Below are positions 23,784 to 32,265 of a stretch of 33,152 nt of DNA, piece after piece. This stretch comes from Gluconacetobacter entanii (GTDB lineage: Bacteria; Pseudomonadota; Alphaproteobacteria; Acetobacterales; Acetobacteraceae), in assembly GCF_003206495.1 (NCBI RefSeq), contig NZ_NKUF01000031.1:1-33152 (forward strand), given 5' to 3'. The notes beneath the pieces were generated by a model. The model saw nothing but the letters and a program-made list of their open reading frames with translations, made no database searches and was not told the DNA's origin. The translations under genes and the position numbers were made by a program. How positions within the stretch are numbered: the stretch's first letter is position 1; each line of letters opens with the position of its first letter.

Positions 23784-24713
23784 ATGTCCACACCGTCGCT
23801 GTCTCCGGGCCTTCTTCAGCTTTTGTGGTTCGTGCGCATCGTTGAAGCAGGCTCATTCGCAGAGGCTGCTCGCCGCGCGGGCGTTACAACTTCAGCCATG
23901 TCAAAGGCCCTGACCCGGTTTGAACAAAAGCATGGTGTTCGTCTGCTACACCGCACGACGCATGCCCTCTCGCTGACGGATGAAGGTGACCGCCTGTTTG
24001 GCCAGGGTCGTCATCTGCTGGACAGTCTGGAGCAGATTGAAACGTCACTCGCTGAATTGGGAAACCAGAGTGCCTTCGGGCGTGTCCGGATCACCGCTCC
24101 AACAGCCTTTGCGCGCGCCTGTATCATGCCCGAACTCCCTGCGTTCCTGCATGCGCATCCGGAAATCAATATCGAGATCCAACTCGGGGACGAAATGGCG
24201 GACCTCGCCACACGTGGCATAGATCTTGCTATCCGCTCCGGTAGTCTCGTCGGTCTGCCCGGCCATATCTCTCGCAAACTATACTCATTCCCCTGGATAG
24301 CATGTGCCACCCCCGAATATCTTCGGCTTCATGGCGTGCCAGAAACACCGGCAGACCTGGCAGGACACAGGCAGATCGGCTTCAGGAACAAGGGGACAGG
24401 CCAGATCGACAACTGGCGCTTCGTGTCACCGGTGGACGGAAAGGCCATACGTCATGTTCCCCGGCCCAAGCATGTCTTCGACGATGGTGAGGCCGCCTGG
24501 AGCATCGTTCGCGCCGGGTTCGGCATCGGATGGGCACCTGCGTGGCTGGGTCTTGATGATCTTCGCAGTGGCCATGTCGTCGAGATATTAAAGGACTGGC
24601 GGATCGCCGAGGCGCCTCTTTCTGCCGTACGTCTGGAGAAACGCCATACGCCTGCGCGCACGCAAATCGTTATGGACTTCCTTGCCGCCCTGCCTTCGAC
24701 CTGGCAGATTTAA
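23784..24713 (+). CDS. LysR-family transcriptional regulator 1
   Basis: A 309-residue LysR regulator. The N-terminal winged helix reads LLQLLWFVRIVEAGSFAEAARRAGVTTSAMSKALTRFEQKHGVRLLHRTTHALSLTDEG. The effector-binding periplasmic-binding-protein fold includes GRVRITAPTAFARACIMPELPAFLHAHPEINIEI and RGIDLAIRSGSL. This layout is that of the CrgA/AaeR-like branch. ATG 23784 gives the normal length, though no good Shine-Dalgarno is visible; in-frame ATGs at 23727, 23736 and 23742 are less likely. Divergent from the YciI-like gene, which it probably controls together with DUF2867. Confidence 0.88.
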   Translation: MSTPSLSPGLLQLLWFVRIVEAGSFAEAARRAGVTTSAMSKALTRFEQKHGVRLLHRTTHALSLTDEGDRLFGQGRHLLDSLEQIETSLAELGNQSAFGRVRITAPTAFARACIMPELPAFLHAHPEINIEIQLGDEMADLATRGIDLAIRSGSLVGLPGHISRKLYSFPWIACATPEYLRLHGVPETPADLAGHRQIGFRNKGTGQIDNWRFVSPVDGKAIRHVPRPKHVFDDGEAAWSIVRAGFGIGWAPAWLGLDDLRSGHVVEILKDWRIAEAPLSAVRLEKRHTPARTQIVMDFLAALPSTWQI

Positions 24714-24717
24714 AAGT

Positions 24718-24740
24718 GCGGGCGGCCACCGTCCGCCTGC
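24718..24740 (-). terminator. Hairpin between convergent lysR and araC genes
   Basis: GCGGGCGG and CCGCCTGC pair over eight positions with one G-T wobble, around a 7-base loop. On the minus strand it is followed by ACTTTTAAAT, so it could terminate the araC transcript. Confidence 0.5.
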
Positions 24741-24793
24741 CAGGTGTCGTCAAACAAACGGGCGACCATGAGCGCGGGATTTTCGCTTCGGGC

Positions 24794-25699
24794 CTATACC
24801 GGTTCCCCAAGATGTTCCCGCATCCATTGAGTTTCCTCGCTGGGGCTGCGGCGGAAATGGCGCCTGAAGTCCCGGCTGAACTGGGCGGGGCTAGCATAGC
24901 CGACTTCGGCGGCAATCGCAGCAATCGATCCCTTACGCCGCGCGATCATCAGCCTGGCTTCGTGCAACCGCAGGGCCTTGATGTACTGGATCGGGGTATT
25001 CCCGGTAAGGGACTTAAAGCCGGCGTGATAGGAAGGAACGCTCATACCGACCGTTGCCGCAAGCTCCGGTACCGACAATCCTTCATTGTAGCGTTCGCGG
25101 ATCAGCGACAGGCTCTGCACGATCCTGCCTGTCGTGCCGTTGCGACGCAGCGCCACCATCAGCGAGCCTCCCTGAGGACCGATCAGGACGCGATAATGCA
25201 ACTCACGCAGCAATCCCGGGCCAAGAATGGCGAGTTCCTGCGGATGATGGAGAGCATGAAGCAGACGCTGGAGCACGTCAGCAATGGAGGGCACCATCCG
25301 GCTTGAAACCAGACTTCTTGCCTTCTCCCTCTCGTCATGGCCGAGCTGCCCTTCCAGTATGGTCACGATTTCAGCGGCAAGATGCAGGTCAAAATCGAAG
25401 TAGATGGCGAGCAGAGGATGCTCGGGACTAGCTTGCGAAGCCATCCGAAAAGGCACGGGGACCGAAACCGCAAGGTAATGGTCGGCGTCATAGCGGTAGA
25501 CCTCGCCATTGAGGAAGCCCTGCTTGGACCCTTGCAATACGAAGACTGCACCGGGGCGATAAAGGACCGGCACATCTTCAAGAATGGTCTCGGAACGCAG
25601 GATGCGGATACAAGGCAAGGGCGTGGCGTTGTAGCCATGTCGCGGTGCGAGCCTGCCTGCCAGCGCGAGGAGCGGAGACGATGCGGGTTGAGGATTCAT
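24794..25699 (-). CDS. AraC-family transcriptional regulator
   Basis: A 301-residue AraC regulator. The N-terminal AraC_N cupin-like domain includes CIRILRSETILEDVPVLYRPGAVFVLQGSKQGFLNGEVYRYDADHYLAVSVPVPF. The C-terminal double helix-turn-helix includes GLSVPELAATVGMSVPSYHAGFKSLTGNTPIQYIKALRLHEARLMI and IAAIAAEVGYASPAQFSRDFRRHFRRSPSEE. The ATG at 25699 is preferred over the TTG at 25711. This subgroup usually lies next to, and activates, an oxidoreductase gene; here an SDR starts 96 bases away in the other direction. Confidence 0.9.
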   Translation of the reverse strand: MNPQPASSPLLALAGRLAPRHGYNATPLPCIRILRSETILEDVPVLYRPGAVFVLQGSKQGFLNGEVYRYDADHYLAVSVPVPFRMASQASPEHPLLAIYFDFDLHLAAEIVTILEGQLGHDEREKARSLVSSRMVPSIADVLQRLLHALHHPQELAILGPGLLRELHYRVLIGPQGGSLMVALRRNGTTGRIVQSLSLIRERYNEGLSVPELAATVGMSVPSYHAGFKSLTGNTPIQYIKALRLHEARLMIARRKGSIAAIAAEVGYASPAQFSRDFRRHFRRSPSEETQWMREHLGEPV

Positions 25700-25794
25700 A
25701 GGATCGAGCAAGATAATCAGAGGAAATGCGATAGAGAACGTATCGATATGATATTATTGGTCAAGGCTTGAATACAATCAAGCAGAGCAGAACC

Positions 25795-26622
25795 ATGCCA
25801 GAGCAGACTTTTTTCATCACGGGCGCCAACTCGGGGTTGGGGTTTGCCATTGCCCGAGCCGCCCTTGATGCGGGCCACAGGGTAATCGGGGCAGTCCGGT
25901 CAGAAACCGCAAGGGCCTCGTTACTGGAACGACTACCGGATGCCCGCGCGGTCCTTTGTGACGTCACCGCGTTCGACCGCATTCCCGCCATCGTCGCACA
26001 GGCAGAAGAAGACCACGGCCCGGTCGATGTGCTCATCAACAATGCCGGCTATGGACATGAATGCGTTCTGGAGGAATCCCCTCTCGAAGAAATGCGCCGC
26101 CAGTTCGACGTCAATGTCTTTGGTGCGGTCGCGGTCGCCAAAGCCTTCCTGCCGCGTTTTCGCGAACGCCGCAGAGGGTTCGTCGTGAACGTGACATCAA
26201 TGGGCGGCCTGATCACGATGCCCGGCATAGCGTATTACTGTGGCAGCAAATTCGCCCTACAGGGGATTTCGGAAGTCATGCGCGCCGAAATGGCGCCCTT
26301 CGGCGTTCATGTCACGGCGCTGTGCCCCGGATCATTCCGCACAGACTGGGCCGGACGTTCGATGGTCAGGACCGAGCGCTCGATTGCGGACTATGATGCT
26401 CTGTTCGATCCCATCCGGGCTGCTCGACACGAAAAGGACGGCAGGCAGTTGGGCGACCCGGCGAAACTCGCCGCCGCAGTGCTTCAGCTTGTTGCGTCGG
26501 ACGCGCCCCCACCGCAACTCCTTCTGGGCAGTGACGCCCTGCGTCTGGTTCGTGAACGTATCTTCCGCCTAGAAAGAGAAATTACGGATTGGGAGGACTT
26601 GACCCGATCGACGGACGGCTGA
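25795..26622 (+). CDS. Short-chain dehydrogenase/reductase (SDR 1)
   Basis: A 275-residue classical SDR. The NAD(P)-binding motif TGANSGLG is at residues 9-16. NNAG is at 82-85. The catalytic set is Ser135, Tyr148 and Lys152 (YCGSK). The RTDWAG string after the active site is shared with SDR 3 (28798-29625), which has its catalytic residues at the same numbers, so the two are close paralogues. The ATG at 25795 replaces a TTG at 25768. Divergent from the araC gene. Likely reduces a carbonyl or aldehyde; substrate unknown. Confidence 0.9.
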   Translation: MPEQTFFITGANSGLGFAIARAALDAGHRVIGAVRSETARASLLERLPDARAVLCDVTAFDRIPAIVAQAEEDHGPVDVLINNAGYGHECVLEESPLEEMRRQFDVNVFGAVAVAKAFLPRFRERRRGFVVNVTSMGGLITMPGIAYYCGSKFALQGISEVMRAEMAPFGVHVTALCPGSFRTDWAGRSMVRTERSIADYDALFDPIRAARHEKDGRQLGDPAKLAAAVLQLVASDAPPPQLLLGSDALRLVRERIFRLEREITDWEDLTRSTDG

Positions 26623-26734
26623 CGTTTTCGCACGCCACTGTTCGCTGGCGGTGGTCCAGGCCTGACCACGCCCTGCGCCATGTTACCGGGATGGCGGCTG
26701 TCACAGGCTGCCGCCCTGCCCTCCGCCGAAACGC

Positions 26735-27313
26735 TCACCCTTCGGGCCGCGAGCCTGCAATCAGAACATCAACGAGACGTTTTGCACGCGGCTCCCAGCC
26801 GGGACCTGTCGCGTAGTTCGAAACGCCACCAAGGGCACACAGCAGGTCTACCGGTTCGATGTCAGGCCTGATGTCACCGCTTTCTATCGCACGGGTGACA
26901 AGCCCGCCAATCGCGGCGGTGAGAACGGTGCGGGAATCCGCATAGATCGCGTCCGTTCCGCCAATAAGGCTGTTTAGTGCTGGGGCGATCACCTGCTTGG
27001 TCGCGATGTAATCCACAAACAGGTTCAGCCACGCGCGCAGCGCTTCAACGGGCGCATGAGTCTCCGCCAGACGGGTGGCTGCCGCTGCGAGCCTGTTCAG
27101 TTCATCACGATAGACCGCCTCGATCAGGGCGTCGCGATTGGCGAAATGACGATACAGCGTGCCAATCCACACGCCGGTACGCCGCGCGATTTCATCCAGG
27201 GGAATGTCGATTTCGCCTGATCCAAAGGCAGTCCTGGCCGTTTCCAGCAGGCGTTCGCGATTTTTGCGTCCATCGCTGCGTGGCCTGCGCCGGCGCGTCT
27301 GGTCCTCTTTCAC
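26735..27313 (-). CDS. TetR-family transcriptional regulator 2
   Basis: A 192-residue TetR repressor. After a basic N-terminus (RRRRPRSDGRKNRERLLETA) comes the helix-turn-helix IPLDEIARRTGVWIGTLYRHFANRDALIEAVY, then a ligand-binding domain. The frame is open upstream to 27421, but the GTG at 27313 is chosen: GAGGGAAAG lies just before it, and the longer version would run through a perfect dyad. Divergent from SDR 2, with its probable operator between them. Confidence 0.88.
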   Translation of the reverse strand: MKEDQTRRRRPRSDGRKNRERLLETARTAFGSGEIDIPLDEIARRTGVWIGTLYRHFANRDALIEAVYRDELNRLAAAATRLAETHAPVEALRAWLNLFVDYIATKQVIAPALNSLIGGTDAIYADSRTVLTAAIGGLVTRAIESGDIRPDIEPVDLLCALGGVSNYATGPGWEPRAKRLVDVLIAGSRPEG

Positions 27314-27339
27314 GTCTTTCCCTCTTGTTAAACGGATGA

Positions 27340-27367
27340 ATGCTCCGTATATAAATAAGCGGAGCAT
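27340..27367. promoter_or_regulatory. TetR operator-like dyad in the tetR2/SDR2 gap
   Basis: ATGCTCCG and CGGAGCAT form perfect 8-bp arms around 12 AT-rich bases (containing TATAAAT, a possible -10). The site overlaps the region where both divergent promoters must lie, which fits a repressor acting on both genes. Confidence 0.7.
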
Positions 27368-27435
27368 GCTTCCACATAACTCCCCGGGTGCCCATTCCGC
27401 AAGGAATGGCGTTCCCTGCATGCTGGAGGCCTATC

Positions 27436-28431
27436 ATGGCACAGACTATGACACAGCAGTTTGGCGCAACATCCACGACCGAGGATGTCCTGCGCGACGT
27501 TTCCCTTTCCGGAAAGCGCGTCCTCGTCACCGGCGTTTCAGCAGGACTGGGCATTGAGACGGCGCGTGCGCTGGCAGCCCACGGGGCCACGGTTGTGGGG
27601 GCCGTACGCAACCTTGCGAAGGCGGAACACGCCACCGCACAGGTGCGGCGTGATGAGGAAAAAGGTGGCGGATCGCTTGAACTGCTTGAACTGGACCTCG
27701 CGGATCTTGCCAGCGTTCGTGCCGCCACGGACCGCCTGAATGCGGCAGGCAAACCGTTCGATCTGGTCATTGCCAATGCGGGCGTAATGGCGACCCCTTT
27801 CGGGCATACGAAGGACTGGTTCGAAACCCAGTTCGGCACCAATCATCTGGGGCATTTCGTGCTGGTCAACCGGATTGCCGGCCTGCTGCGGGCAGGGTCC
27901 CTCCTGGTCAATCTTTCCTCCGCCGGGCATCGTTTTTCGGATGTCGATCTTGCCGATCCGAACTTCGAACACACACCGTATGACCCCTGGGTTGCTTACG
28001 GCCGGTCAAAGACTGCCAATATCCTGTTCGCGGTTGCTTTCGATGCCCGGCACAAGGCGCAGGGCATACGGGCCACTGCCGTGCATCCCGGCGCGATCAT
28101 GACGGAACTCGTGCGTTATCTGCCGGAGGGCGCACTGGAAGCAATGGAGGCGCAGATCAACGCGCAGGCGGCTGCCGCAGGCAAGCCGCCATTCGAGTTC
28201 AAGACAGTCCCGCAGGGTGCTGCGACCTCGGTCTGGGCTGGCGTCGTTGCTGCCGCCGATGCAGTCGGCGGCCATTATTGCGAGGACTGCCACGTCGCAC
28301 CGGTCATTCCCAATGACGCACCCAAAGGGCTGCTTGATGAGGGTGTCCGCGCCTATGCCGTCGATCCGGCCCATGCCGAGGCATTGTGGGCAAAAAGCGA
28401 GGAAATGGTGGGAGAGCGGTTCGCATCGTAA
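27436..28431 (+). CDS. Short-chain dehydrogenase/reductase (SDR 2, retinol-dehydrogenase-like)
   Basis: A 331-residue SDR of the longer WWOX/retinol-dehydrogenase-like type. TGVSAGLG is at residues 32-39, NAGVMATPFGHTKDWFETQFGTNHLGHF follows, the serines 161-162 are in NLSSAGH, and Tyr188 and Lys192 are in AYGRSK. The C-terminal part has QGAATSVWAGV and the GGHYCEDCHVAP string seen in this subfamily. The ATG at 27436 has GGAGG six bases upstream, preferred over the ATG at 27388. Probably repressed by the divergent TetR 2. Confidence 0.9.
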   Translation: MAQTMTQQFGATSTTEDVLRDVSLSGKRVLVTGVSAGLGIETARALAAHGATVVGAVRNLAKAEHATAQVRRDEEKGGGSLELLELDLADLASVRAATDRLNAAGKPFDLVIANAGVMATPFGHTKDWFETQFGTNHLGHFVLVNRIAGLLRAGSLLVNLSSAGHRFSDVDLADPNFEHTPYDPWVAYGRSKTANILFAVAFDARHKAQGIRATAVHPGAIMTELVRYLPEGALEAMEAQINAQAAAAGKPPFEFKTVPQGAATSVWAGVVAAADAVGGHYCEDCHVAPVIPNDAPKGLLDEGVRAYAVDPAHAEALWAKSEEMVGERFAS

Positions 28432-28448
28432 CCGCCGCCTGCATGACA

Positions 28449-28487
28449 GCCTGATCTGAAGAGGCATCAATGTCCGCCAGATCAGGC
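28449..28487 (+). terminator. Long hairpin after SDR 2
   Basis: Perfect 10-bp arms GCCTGATCTG (28449-28458) and CAGATCAGGC (28478-28487) with a 19-base loop, 18 bases after the SDR 2 stop. A T-run is lacking, so it is a candidate terminator or processing hairpin. Confidence 0.5.
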
Positions 28488-28797
28488 CCTCCCCTGTGAA
28501 TGAACTGACCATTTCCTGCCTGCCGATCCGCTTTGCATTCTTGGTGGATCAGCAGGTTGCGTTTCCTTTGTCATTCTTCAGGTTGTTTTCTTTCCACCTG
28601 CAGGACGGCACCAGTATCGACTTCATCAAGCAACAGTTTTGCTTCAGTGATGCCTGCCCTTTGTCCGGGCGTCACTGAAAGAAGTATCGCAGCCGATCCC
28701 GGGAACATCGATCTGTACAGGGCAAAGTGGCGCTGCGCTTGATGGTCAGTCGGACGAACGTCCGGATGGGTAAATAATCAATTGAAAGGACAGGCAT
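28488..28797. other. Gap of about 310 bases before SDR 3
   Basis: The only frame here (28496-28678) lacks a good start and any recognisable family. The last 20 bases hold the SDR 3 ribosome-binding site (GAAAGGACAGG). The promoter of SDR 3 must lie here, but I see no clear -35/-10 pair or operator. Confidence 0.5.
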
Positions 28798-29625
28798 ATG
28801 CCTAAAATCTGGTTTGTAACCGGCAGTTCACGTGGTCTTGGCCGCGACATTGTCGAAGCCGCCCTGTCGGCCGGTGATAGCGTCGTTGCAACGGCGCGCA
28901 AGCCCGCTGATCTCGATGCGCTGGTCGCTCAATATGGCGAGCGCATATTGCCCCTGCCCCTTGACGTCACCGACGCCAAAGCAGCCCAGGCTGCTGTCCT
29001 GCAGGCAAAAGAGCACTTCGGCCATATTGATGTCGTGGTCAATAATGCAGGCTATGCCAATACGGCCTCGGTCGAAGACATGGCGATCGAAGACTTTACC
29101 CAGCAGGTCCAGACAAACTTCTTTGGCGTCGTCTATGTCAGCAAGGCTGTTCTTCCCATCCTGCGCGAACAGGGGCACGGCCATATCTTCCAGATAGCTT
29201 CTGTCGGCGCGCGTATCACGGTTCCCGGTCTGGGTGCCTATCAGGCCGCCAAATTCGCGGTGCGTGGCTTCTCTCTGGTTCTGGCGCAGGAAATGGCACC
29301 GCTCGGCGTCAGGGTCACAACGATCGAACCGGGCGGGATCAGAACTGACTGGGCTGGCTCGTCCATGAAAATCCCGCCAATCAGCGCACCCTATGAACAG
29401 ACCGTCGGGGCCTTTGCAAAGAGGATACGTGAGGGTTCAGGCCATCAGAGTTCGGACCCCGCCAAGATCGCCAGCCTGATTGTCGGTCTGGCGAACCGGG
29501 AGGACGCACCGATGGAACTGCTTGTTGGTGTCGATGCGGTTGAATATGTGAAACGGTCTGACGAAGCCGTGACGGAGAATGACCGTAAGTGGCACGACCT
29601 TTCGATCACGACGAAGGCAGACTGA
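28798..29625 (+). CDS. Short-chain dehydrogenase/reductase (SDR 3)
   Basis: A 275-residue classical SDR with TGSSRGLG at residues 8-15, VVNNAGYANTASVEDM, and Ser135, Tyr148 and Lys152 as active site (YQAAK). Close relative of SDR 1: same length, same catalytic numbering, and shared RTDWAG-SM and DPAK strings. The ATG at 28798 has AAAGGACAGG upstream. Convergent with lysR 2. Probably an NADPH-dependent carbonyl reductase; substrate unknown. Confidence 0.9.
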   Translation: MPKIWFVTGSSRGLGRDIVEAALSAGDSVVATARKPADLDALVAQYGERILPLPLDVTDAKAAQAAVLQAKEHFGHIDVVVNNAGYANTASVEDMAIEDFTQQVQTNFFGVVYVSKAVLPILREQGHGHIFQIASVGARITVPGLGAYQAAKFAVRGFSLVLAQEMAPLGVRVTTIEPGGIRTDWAGSSMKIPPISAPYEQTVGAFAKRIREGSGHQSSDPAKIASLIVGLANREDAPMELLVGVDAVEYVKRSDEAVTENDRKWHDLSITTKAD

Positions 29626-29642
29626 TGTATGATGTCTCTCCG

Positions 29643-29658
29643 GTTAGCAAAAGCTAAC
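29643..29658. terminator. Hairpin between convergent SDR 3 and lysR 2
   Basis: GTTAGC-AAAA-GCTAAC is a perfect 6-bp stem with an AAAA loop, 17 bases after the SDR 3 stop, and may extend by a C-G pair or two with a bulge. Weak T-richness downstream; candidate terminator. Confidence 0.4.
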
Positions 29659-29745
29659 GGACGAATAAGTTAGGCCTCAGGAACGTCGGTGCCGGTTTCG
29701 ATCGCATGGTGAGGCGGGTCGGGACCGGCCTTTTCAAAGTCCGGA

Positions 29746-30657
29746 TCACTGATCGGCAGTTTTGCCCGGGCAAAGCTTCAGCCTGTCAATCAGCCACCGA
29801 CCCGCACGCCCCGGCGGCTCGGCCGTGGGATAAACGACCGTCATGGGCATATCCACTCCCCCTTGGGAGATGTTGTCGATGCGGAGTTCGACCAGCCGGC
29901 CGCTTTCGATATCGGCCTGCACTATGTGCGACGGCATCCCGCCCCAGCCCAGGCCACCAAGAAGAAAATGATGCTTGGCGTAAAGATCCGCGAGCCGCCA
30001 CGTCAGTGGGGACATGATGCCACGTTCCTTGCCAGCAGACAGATTTGTGCGGTCGGTCAGCACAAGCTGGACGTGGCGGGCCAGTTCTTCCTTGGGAATA
30101 ACACCGTCAATCTGCGCCAGAGGATGGTCATGGGCTGCCACGATCAGGAAACGGATATCCCCCAGCGCCTCGCTGGACATGGAAGCGGGAACATCGGGCA
30201 GAGGACCGGCAATGCCAATACTGGCCCGCCCGTCGAGAAGCGGCTGAAACACGCCGCCAAGGGCTTCGACATACAGCCGCAGGGGCGTGTGCGGAAATGT
30301 CTCGCGGAATTTCGCAGCCACGGCCGTAATGCGATCCATCGGGAAGAACACGTCCACCACAACCGACAGTTCGGGTTCCAGTCCCGACGCCATGCCTTTC
30401 GCCCGCGCCTTCATGAAGTCCACATTCGCGACCACGCCGCGCGCATCGGCCAGCAGGACCCGGCCAGCGGGCGTCAGTTGCGGGTAACGACCGGACCGGT
30501 CGAAGAGCACGATCCCCATCTGCGCCTCAAGTGTTGCGATCATTTCACTGACCGCTGATTGCGACCGGTGCAGCAGCCGGGCCGCCGCCGAGAAGCTGCC
30601 TTCATCGCTGGCGGCAATGAAGGTACGCAGTTGATCCAGTGATACGCCGTCCAGCAT
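29746..30657 (-). CDS. LysR-family transcriptional regulator 2
   Basis: A 303-residue LysR regulator. The DNA-binding part reads LDQLRTFIAASDEGSFSAAARLLHRSQSAVSEMIATLEAQMGIVLFDRSGRYPQLTPAGRVLL. The effector domain includes ELSVVVDVFFPMDRITAVAAKFRETFPHTPLRLYVEALGG and RASIGIAGPLPD. The ATG at 30657 gives the usual length. Divergent from the azoreductase/YceI pair, which it likely controls. Confidence 0.88.
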   Translation of the reverse strand: MLDGVSLDQLRTFIAASDEGSFSAAARLLHRSQSAVSEMIATLEAQMGIVLFDRSGRYPQLTPAGRVLLADARGVVANVDFMKARAKGMASGLEPELSVVVDVFFPMDRITAVAAKFRETFPHTPLRLYVEALGGVFQPLLDGRASIGIAGPLPDVPASMSSEALGDIRFLIVAAHDHPLAQIDGVIPKEELARHVQLVLTDRTNLSAGKERGIMSPLTWRLADLYAKHHFLLGGLGWGGMPSHIVQADIESGRLVELRIDNISQGGVDMPMTVVYPTAEPPGRAGRWLIDRLKLCPGKTADQ

Positions 30658-30715
30658 AGGGTCTTAATCCATCGGTTCTTCCGGTATTATATATCGGAAT
30701 ATAGCGACTTTATAG

Positions 30716-30729
30716 ATGGATAAATCCAT
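30716..30729. promoter_or_regulatory. Palindrome in the lysR2/azoR gap
   Basis: ATGGAT-AA-ATCCAT has perfect 6-bp arms. It lies in an AT-rich stretch (30680-30730) that also holds a TTATATATCGGAA string with T-N11-A spacing. Either could be the LysR 2 site. Confidence 0.45.
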
Positions 30730-30822
30730 GGGACATGCTGGATCATGTTCAGGGCAATCAGAAACCTATTTTCAGGGCGTAACAGAAAAGCCCTGTCCAA
30801 TTCCTCTGCGGAGACAACCACG

Positions 30823-31434
30823 ATGAAGATCCTGCATATTGATTCCAGTATTCTCGGCAACCATTCGGTCAGCCGCCAGCTTTCGGCAGAAACCGTCGCG
30901 CAGCAGAAGGCCGCGCACCCGGACGCCACCGTCACCTATCGGGATCTTGCTGCAAGTCCCATCCCCTATCTGACTGGCGAGCATATGGCGGCATTCCAGG
31001 GGGCGCCGGTAACGGACGCTGCACTTGCCGATGATCTGGAGACCGGCAACGGGTATATCGATGACCTTCTGGCGGCTGACATCATCGTCATTGGCGTACC
31101 GATGTATAATTTATCTGTTCCCGCCCAGCTCAAATCCTGGATCGACCGCGTGGTCGTGGCGGGCAGGACGTTCCAGTATGGCGCGGCCGGCCCCGAAGGT
31201 CTGCTTCCAAAGGGCAAGAAGGCATTCATCATCTCGACGCGCGGCGGGATCTATACCGGGAACAGCCCGGCCGCCGCTCTGGATTATCAGGAGAAGTATC
31301 TCGGCACTGTCCTCGCCTTCATCGGCCTGACGAATGTTACCTGGATACGCGCTGAAGGACTGGCGCTGGGGCAGGACGCAAAAGACGCCGCCATTGTGCA
31401 GGCCCAGGGCGAAATTGCCGGCCTTCCGGTCTGA
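30823..31434 (+). CDS. azoR: FMN-dependent NADH-azoreductase
   Basis: A 203-residue AzoR-type flavodoxin-like enzyme that reduces azo compounds and quinones by two electrons. It begins MKILHIDSSILGNHSVSRQLSAE (FMN phosphate-binding segment). It has PMYNLSVPAQLKSWIDRVVVAGRTFQY, the family's flavin and substrate signature, and ISTRGGIYTG. The ATG at 30823 with GGAGA upstream is chosen over the in-frame ATG at 30745. First gene of a pair with YceI, 31 bases apart, divergent from lysR 2. AzoR/YceI/LysR groupings are usually tied to quinone or electrophile stress; that role here is inferred. Confidence 0.92.
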   Translation: MKILHIDSSILGNHSVSRQLSAETVAQQKAAHPDATVTYRDLAASPIPYLTGEHMAAFQGAPVTDAALADDLETGNGYIDDLLAADIIVIGVPMYNLSVPAQLKSWIDRVVVAGRTFQYGAAGPEGLLPKGKKAFIISTRGGIYTGNSPAAALDYQEKYLGTVLAFIGLTNVTWIRAEGLALGQDAKDAAIVQAQGEIAGLPV

Positions 31435-31465
31435 AATACCGTTTTATCTCAGAGGAATATGCCCC

Positions 31466-32089
31466 ATGATCAAACGTCATTTCGCCACGTCCGCCTTTAT
31501 GGCAGCCGTCATATTCGGTGCGGTTTCACAGGCTTCCGCCCAGCAGGTTGCCAGCCCCGACCCATCAGCGGTGAAGGCTGGCACCTACAAGGTCGAGCCC
31601 TATCACACGCAGGTCGGCTTCACCCTTTTGCATATGGGCTTCAGCAATTTCTCCGGTTTTTTCACGGGCGCATCCGGTTCGCTCACGATTGATCCCGCCC
31701 ATCTTTCGGCCACCAGCCTTGATGTAACGATTCCGGTGCAGTCGGTAGACACCACGGTGCCGAAGCTGGATGGCGAACTGAAAAGCGCGCAGTGGTTTGA
31801 CGCAGACAAGTTTCCCAACGCGACGTTCAGATCGACCCGGGTTGTCCGGACCGGTGCGAACACCGCGAATATCACCGGCAACCTGACCCTGCACGGCGTG
31901 ACAAAGTCGGTCACGCTCAAAGCCCGCCTGATCGGCAGCGGAACCAACCCGCTCGACAAGATGTTTACCGTAGGCTTTGAAGCGACCGGCACGATTGTCC
32001 GTAGCGAGTTTGGCGTGAAGCAGTACGTGCCGCTCGTGAGTGACACCGTGACGCTGACGATCGCCGGCGCGTTCGAGTTGCAGCAGTAA
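31466..32089 (+). CDS. YceI-family periplasmic protein
   Basis: A 207-residue secreted protein. The signal peptide ends at ASA (residue 25). The YceI lipocalin-like barrel starts with AGTYKVEPYHTQVGFTLLHMGFSNFSGFF, followed by VPKLDGELKSAQWFDADKFPNATF and ITGNLTLHGVTKSVTLKA. The family binds polyprenoid or isoprenoid quinone-like lipids in its barrel. ATG 31466 is chosen; the frame is open upstream inside azoR, but the signal peptide sets the start. Probably co-transcribed with azoR. Confidence 0.92.
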   Translation: MIKRHFATSAFMAAVIFGAVSQASAQQVASPDPSAVKAGTYKVEPYHTQVGFTLLHMGFSNFSGFFTGASGSLTIDPAHLSATSLDVTIPVQSVDTTVPKLDGELKSAQWFDADKFPNATFRSTRVVRTGANTANITGNLTLHGVTKSVTLKARLIGSGTNPLDKMFTVGFEATGTIVRSEFGVKQYVPLVSDTVTLTIAGAFELQQ

Positions 32090-32265
32090 ACAGCAATCAG
32101 CGCCATGGTCTGTTGAGCGATATACGCGTCTGACGCTCATTCTTCACTGGATTATGGCGTCTGGTATCGCAATTAGTTGCGTGTTAGGCAGCTCCGATTT
32201 GAACCTATGAAATCAGTCCATTGATTTATTTGTGTTTTATCGACGCCCCACCATGCGGCCAAACA

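Noticed and set aside
28496-28678. 60-codon plus-strand frame between SDR 2 and SDR 3
   Set aside because: Starts with a non-ATG codon, no ribosome-binding site and no recognisable sequence.
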